From assembly GCA_963699225.1 (NCBI GenBank), contig OY969423.1:1674001-1738000 (forward strand): a stretch of DNA of 64,000 bases. Direction: 5' to 3'. Under the pieces are notes generated by a model. The model made no database searches. It worked only from the letters and a program-made list of their open reading frames with translations, and was not told the origin of the DNA. The position numbers and the translations under genes were made by a program. The DNA comes from VRUE01 sp963699225. Lineage in GTDB: Bacteria > Actinomycetota > Thermoleophilia > Solirubrobacterales > 70-9. This document shows positions 60,609 through 64,000 of this stretch, piece after piece; the stretch's first letter is position 1; every line of letters begins with the position of its first letter.

Positions 60609-61453
60609 ACGGTCGGATCCTCGGGATCCTCAAGCTCCTGCGGATCCCCTGGTTCCTCTAGCTGCGGAGGGAGGGTGCCGTTGTCGGCCGGACTGGACTC
60701 CATCGCCGCAGCCGCTTTGTCCCCCGGTGTAGGCCAGGGAATCGGTTCGCCCGCGGCCCAGGCCGGGGGCTGACTGTCCTTGCGAAGCAAGAGGATTCCC
60801 AGGTAGATGAACCAGAGCAGGGCGAACTGGAAGAAGAGGAAGGAGACGGCGCCGAGGGCCATTCCGAGGGAGCCCCAGAAGCGGGTCAGGAGACCGACCC
60901 GCATCGCGTAGAGGCAGGTGTAGACCATGGCAACGACGAAGCCGATCTGGCCGCCGAGGCCGAAGCCGGCGGCCAGCGGGCGCAGGGGAGCTTCGCTGAT
61001 CGTTTCGGTGGCGATTTCGTTGGCGTGATCGCTGTTCAGGTTCACGCCCTTGGCCAGCAGGTGCGGCACTTCGTTGCTGACGAAGTCCGAGGCCGCGTGC
61101 AGGGTCGAGACGCCGCCGAGGATCGCCAGCATGGCGAGGAACAGCGGCGCGGCGATGATTACGCCGACGAGCTGGCCGCGCATCCGATCACTGCGGGCCT
61201 TGGCACTGCGGAAGAGGTAGTAGAGCGGCACGGCGAGCAGGCTGATCCCGATCGCCTGCAGGATGCTGGAGATCAGCTGGGCCGTGCGATGCGCGTCGAC
61301 GTTGCGCAACAGCTCCGAGTCACCGCCGGCGCTGCCGACGCCCTGGGTGGCGACCAAGATCGCCGCGATGACGAAGAGGACCGCGGCGAAGGCGGCGAAG
61401 GCGGTTGGGGTTGCCCAGCGCTCCTCCCAGGCCAAGACGTTTCTCCGGTTCAC
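60590..61453 (-). CDS. Hypothetical membrane protein with acidic Pro-rich tail
   Basis: About 287 residues from GTG 61453; an ATG at 61540 would overlap the divergent gene. Six or so helices (near 18-38, 65-85, 100-122, 175-195, 205-230). A long cytoplasmic tail is rich in Glu, Asp and Pro. No family assigned. The last five residues equal those of ThyX because of the inverted repeat. Confidence 0.7.
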   Translation of the reverse strand: MNRRNVLAWEERWATPTAFAAFAAVLFVIAAILVATQGVGSAGGDSELLRNVDAHRTAQLISSILQAIGISLLAVPLYYLFRSAKARSDRMRGQLVGVIIAAPLFLAMLAILGGVSTLHAASDFVSNEVPHLLAKGVNLNSDHANEIATETISEAPLRPLAAGFGLGGQIGFVVAMVYTCLYAMRVGLLTRFWGSLGMALGAVSFLFFQFALLWFIYLGILLLRKDSQPPAWAAGEPIPWPTPGDKAAAAMESSPADNGTLPPQLEEPGDPQELEDPEDPTVTGRSQ

Positions 61454-61472
61454 GGGGCGTACGCTACCTGCG

Positions 61473-62111
61473 ATGAGTTCGACGCGAGCCGGTGAGCGCA
61501 CACCCGTCGTTCCGCTCGAGGCAGGGGCGGGGCCGGACAATCCCCCCTGCCCCGCCTGCGGCGAGCCGCTCTTCGGCTGGCTCGACGCCAGGCCAGGCCT
61601 GCACGGGCCGGTGAAGCGCTGCGAGAGCTGCGGCCTGGGCGTGATCGGAGACGCGGACGGGAGCGCCGACGCGCTCTCGGCCCTCGACCGGCTCGATCGC
61701 GACGAGGCGATCCGGATCGTCAGCCGGGCCAGCTTCGCCGCCTGGATCGGCAGCGCCGGCTGGGCCGGTCTCGAACCGGAGAGCCGCTACCTCTTCACGC
61801 CGGAGGCGGTGCGGCGTCTGGTCGCCAACCGCGATCAGATCGTCGTCAGCTCCCGTTGGTCGCCTGGTGCCGGCATCGCCTCGATGTGGCAGACCCTGCT
61901 CAACGGCCTCACCTTCGGCCGCAACGTCGCGCTCGGGGCCTTTGGCCGCGGCACGGCCGTGCCGGCCGGTCGGCCCTGGCAGCGCCGCCTCGACCTACTG
62001 ATCAGCGTCCTCGCCGCGATCCCCGCCATCCTGGTCGCCGTGCCGCTAGAGCTGATCGCGGCGATCTTCCGCCGCGGCGCGGTGATCAAGCTGCGCTACG
62101 ACCTTCTCTGA
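61473..62111 (+). CDS. Zinc-ribbon protein with C-terminal membrane helix
   Basis: 212 residues from ATG 61473. CPACGE...CESCGLGV forms a CxxC...CxxC ribbon at about 26-55. A central domain (about 60-165) contains RYLFTPEAVRRLVAN. A hydrophobic helix (ISVLAAIPAILVAVPLELIAAIF) precedes a short basic tail. It resembles the zinc-ribbon heads of some methyltransferases, but no SAM motif is present. Confidence 0.7.
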   Translation: MSSTRAGERTPVVPLEAGAGPDNPPCPACGEPLFGWLDARPGLHGPVKRCESCGLGVIGDADGSADALSALDRLDRDEAIRIVSRASFAAWIGSAGWAGLEPESRYLFTPEAVRRLVANRDQIVVSSRWSPGAGIASMWQTLLNGLTFGRNVALGAFGRGTAVPAGRPWQRRLDLLISVLAAIPAILVAVPLELIAAIFRRGAVIKLRYDLL

Positions 62112-62121
62112 GGTCGTCGAA

Positions 62122-62400
62122 CTAAGACAAACCTTCGCGCGCCTCGCGCACGAGGGTGACCGCCTCGGGAAAGAGAACGCGGATCGCGTCGCGAACCTGC
62201 ATCGCCTGCTGATCGGGATCGCCGGTGAGGTCGAGCTGGCCGATCGAGGCGACGGTCATCTCGACCGCGAGCTTGATCGCGTTGTCCGCCCAGGCCACGC
62301 GTTGGGAGGACTGCATCTGCTCCGAGAGCTCCTCCATGCGGGCGCGGAACTCGTCGGGGTCACCGAAAAGGTTGAAGGGGCTGCCCTCCATCTCGCACAT
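62122..62400 (-). CDS. Small hypothetical protein
   Basis: 92 residues from ATG 62400 (MCEMEGSPFNLFGDPDEF); an ATG at 62391 is also possible. The frame is open to 63171, but the upstream part opposes the pilin-like gene and looks non-coding. Helical and acidic, with no membrane segment or motif recognised. Downstream convergent with the zinc-ribbon gene. Confidence 0.6.
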   Translation of the reverse strand: MCEMEGSPFNLFGDPDEFRARMEELSEQMQSSQRVAWADNAIKLAVEMTVASIGQLDLTGDPDQQAMQVRDAIRVLFPEAVTLVREAREGLS

Positions 62401-62481
62401 GAATAGCAGAAGGGCGTTGCGGGACAAAGTCGCGACACCCTGCGCGCCACCCGCGCGCCCACGCTGCCTAGCGTCGCGGGC

Positions 62482-63141
62482 ATGCACCATGCACAGGCTT
62501 CCGAGCGTGGATCGGCGAGTGTTGAGCAGGCCGGCCTCGTCGCCCTGATCGCCCTGCTGCTGCTCGCGGCGATCGCGGCCGTCGCCGCCGGCGGCGAGAT
62601 CGACGCCGGTCGCAGCCTCGCCGGCGCGATCTCCAAGCGCATCGCCTGTGCGCCGCGACTGCCCGACGACTGCCGTCACCATCCGCTGGTGCCGGCCTAC
62701 GGCTGGCCACTCGCTCGCCTTGCTCGCGCTCTCGCGCCGGCGCCCGTAGCGAGACCGGGGCCGACGGGCCTGCCCCTGGTCCCGGTTGATTTCCGCTACT
62801 GCCGTCGCGAAAGCTGCGCCGTCGCCGCCGGCCCGCACCTGACCGCCTCGCGTCGGCGCACCACCGCCTTCACCCAGATCGACGACCTGCGGCGCTCGCG
62901 TGGTTGGATCGAATTGACCTATTGGCTCTACCGTCCCGGCCTCGGCTGGGAACGCCAGGTTCGCCGCGCCACCAAGGCCGAGGTCGAAGCGGCCCGCGGC
63001 GTCCCCGTGCTGCTCCAAGACGATCCGGCCCTGGTTCCGCTCGAGACCCTGCCCGGCCGCGACCACTATGGCTTCCCCGCGTCCGAACGACCGCCCTGGC
63101 AGTGGCATATCGCCGGGCGCTACCCCGGATGGTCGAGCTAG
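62482..63141 (+). CDS. Type IV pilin-like secreted protein
   Basis: 219 residues. The N-terminus RGSASVEQAGLVALIALLLL matches a prepilin cleavage site: Gly, then four residues, then Glu at +5 and a hydrophobic helix. The remaining 180 residues contain four Cys and many Arg/Pro. It could be a minor pilin or TadE-like protein. No pilus assembly genes are nearby. Confidence 0.65.
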   Translation: MHHAQASERGSASVEQAGLVALIALLLLAAIAAVAAGGEIDAGRSLAGAISKRIACAPRLPDDCRHHPLVPAYGWPLARLARALAPAPVARPGPTGLPLVPVDFRYCRRESCAVAAGPHLTASRRRTTAFTQIDDLRRSRGWIELTYWLYRPGLGWERQVRRATKAEVEAARGVPVLLQDDPALVPLETLPGRDHYGFPASERPPWQWHIAGRYPGWSS

Positions 63142-63170
63142 GGCATCATGACAGCAAGGAATGTGATGCA

Positions 63171-63446
63171 ATGATGCTTCTCATGCGAACGACGGTCACC
63201 CTGGATCCCGATGTGGCTGCCAAGCTGAAAGAGGAGATGCGCAGGAAGGACATCTCCTTCAAGGAGGCGCTCAACTCGAGCGTGAGGCGCGGGCTCGAGC
63301 GGCAAGAGGCCAAGCCGCACCCTTACAAACTTCCTCCTCCCCAGCGGATGGGAGCCCGACCCGGAGTTAACCTCGACAAGGCCCTGCAACTGGCCGGTGA
63401 ACTCGAGGACGCCGAGACGATTCGCAAGCTCAATCTCGGCAAGTGA
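63171..63446 (+). CDS. vapB: VapB-type antitoxin
   Basis: 91 residues from ATG 63171 (AAGGA upstream); ATG 63183 gives MRTTVTLDPDVAAKL, the usual family start. The N-terminal ribbon-helix-helix (RTTVTLDPDVAAKLKEEMRR) binds DNA; the C-terminal half binds the toxin. It overlaps the VapC gene by 4 bp (GTGA). Confidence 0.88.
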   Translation: MMLLMRTTVTLDPDVAAKLKEEMRRKDISFKEALNSSVRRGLERQEAKPHPYKLPPPQRMGARPGVNLDKALQLAGELEDAETIRKLNLGK

Positions 63447-63874
63447 AGCTGCCAGACATCAACCTGCTGGTCTACGCGGCTGACGACTCTTCTCGCCACT
63501 ACGCGCGGGCCAGACCCTGGCTCGAGCAGGCACTCTCGGGAACCGAGGAGGTGGGCTTCGCCTGGATGGTTCTGCTTGGTTTTCTCCGTATCTCGACCAA
63601 TCCCGCCGCGTTCGGCAACGCCCTTTCTCCCGACCGCGCTTTCGAGTACATCAACAGCTGGCTCGAATCGCCCGTGGCGACCATCGTTCACCCAAGTGAG
63701 CGGCACGCTGGCCATATGCGCGACCTGCTCATGCCACTCGGCACCGCCGGCAATCTGACCAACGACGCGCATCTGGCCGCTCTCGCGATCGAACACGGCG
63801 CCGAGCTCTGTTCCAGCGACAACGACTTCTCGCGCTTCGAGGGCGTGCGCTGGGTCAACCCCCTCGCAGGCTGA
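63443..63874 (+). CDS. vapC: VapC-type PIN-domain ribonuclease toxin
   Basis: 143 residues from GTG 63443. PIN acidic residues are in LPDINLLVYAAD, Glu/Asp in the middle (LTNDAHLAALA), and CSSDNDFSRFEGVRW at the end. VapC toxins cleave tRNA or rRNA. Neutralised by the upstream partner. Confidence 0.92.
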   Translation: MKLPDINLLVYAADDSSRHYARARPWLEQALSGTEEVGFAWMVLLGFLRISTNPAAFGNALSPDRAFEYINSWLESPVATIVHPSERHAGHMRDLLMPLGTAGNLTNDAHLAALAIEHGAELCSSDNDFSRFEGVRWVNPLAG

Positions 63875-63879
63875 GGCGG

Positions 63880-64000
63880 CTAGCCCCAAGCTTCGCCCGC
63901 CTGGGTCCGCTCCCAGCCGACCCAGAGGGAATTCATCGCGGTGGCAACGACCCGCTCGCGGGGGACTCGTGGGTGCTCGTACCACCACATGGCCAGGCCC
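63880..64000 (-). CDS. C-terminal end of a TetR-like regulator (cut by window edge)
   Basis: Stop at 63880-63882; the frame runs to the window edge. The 39 residues visible (MWWYEHPRVPRERVVATAMN, then a WVGW segment) resemble the end of TetR-family regulators, with the WYxEHPxVPRE pattern. Six bp downstream of vapC, convergent. Identity rests on a short piece. Confidence 0.6.
   Translation of the reverse strand, partial: GLAMWWYEHPRVPRERVVATAMNSLWVGWERTQAGEAWG

Noticed and set aside
62401..63171. Extension of the small minus-strand protein to 349 residues
   Set aside because: The upstream part is opposite the pilin-like gene and has shadow composition.

Overview
The window is GC-rich, densely packed bacterial chromosome. 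Gene content points to an actinobacterium, most likely class Thermoleophilia (Solirubrobacterales-like): secreted collagen-like GPAG-repeat proteins, an FG-GAP-type repeat giant, an F420/deazaflavin-type oxidoreductase, a class II (B12) ribonucleotide reductase, ThyX in place of ThyA, and many GTG/TTG starts with ATGA or GTGA overlaps. The taxonomic call is inferred from gene content, not from a marker comparison.

Layout. 1-8.5 kb is an accessory, cell-surface block: a truncated NHL-repeat protein, a collagen-like protein, a tRNA-Thr-like 3' fragment, a two-gene operon of an ice-binding-like (DUF3494) protein with an L,D-transpeptidase, a small secreted matrixin-like protease and a 14-repeat beta-propeller-like protein. 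8.5-17.5 kb holds an aldo/keto reductase, cupin, SprT-like protease, OmpR/histidine-kinase pair, glycosyltransferase plus DUF2304 pair, and the replication cluster topA-tmk-holB. 17.6-28.4 kb carries an epimerase, a siroheme-pathway dehydrogenase, a MarR/YceI/FMN-reductase unit, a TrhA-like membrane protein, nrdJ with an AT-rich leader, a P450 divergent from an HSL-family esterase, and csoR with its operator. 28.4-39.6 kb holds an ABC exporter, HAD phosphatase, MFS transporter, thioesterase, msrB, a NarL-type regulator with serS, a cytochrome c lipoprotein and small redox and membrane proteins. 39.7-54.4 kb is a complete 14-gene nuoA-N operon (respiratory complex I). 54.4-64 kb has a second collagen-like protein, an acyl-CoA synthetase, an AEC transporter, a tandem-domain ThyX, small membrane or zinc-ribbon proteins, a type IV pilin-like protein, a VapBC pair and the end of a TetR-like gene.

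The most unusual signal is not a gene. A set of long inverted repeats (arms about 21-27 bp, arm sequence different in each copy) surrounds short cores that recur between copies. Copies lie both between genes and inside nuoG, nuoJ and nuoM, where they are translated in frame. Two copies share an identical 24-nt core but have unrelated outer arms. A second, smaller palindrome type occurs once in nuoG and once downstream of an FMN-reductase gene, with its centre in opposite orientation. They resemble in concept the protein-coding palindromic elements of Rickettsia, but the arm variability suggests the arms are inverted copies of local host DNA.

Other points worth a look: a topoisomerase I that looks archaeal-type, a duplicated ThyX, a dedicated AT-rich structured leader on nrdJ, and an AEC transporter with no canonical start codon where its first membrane segment begins.
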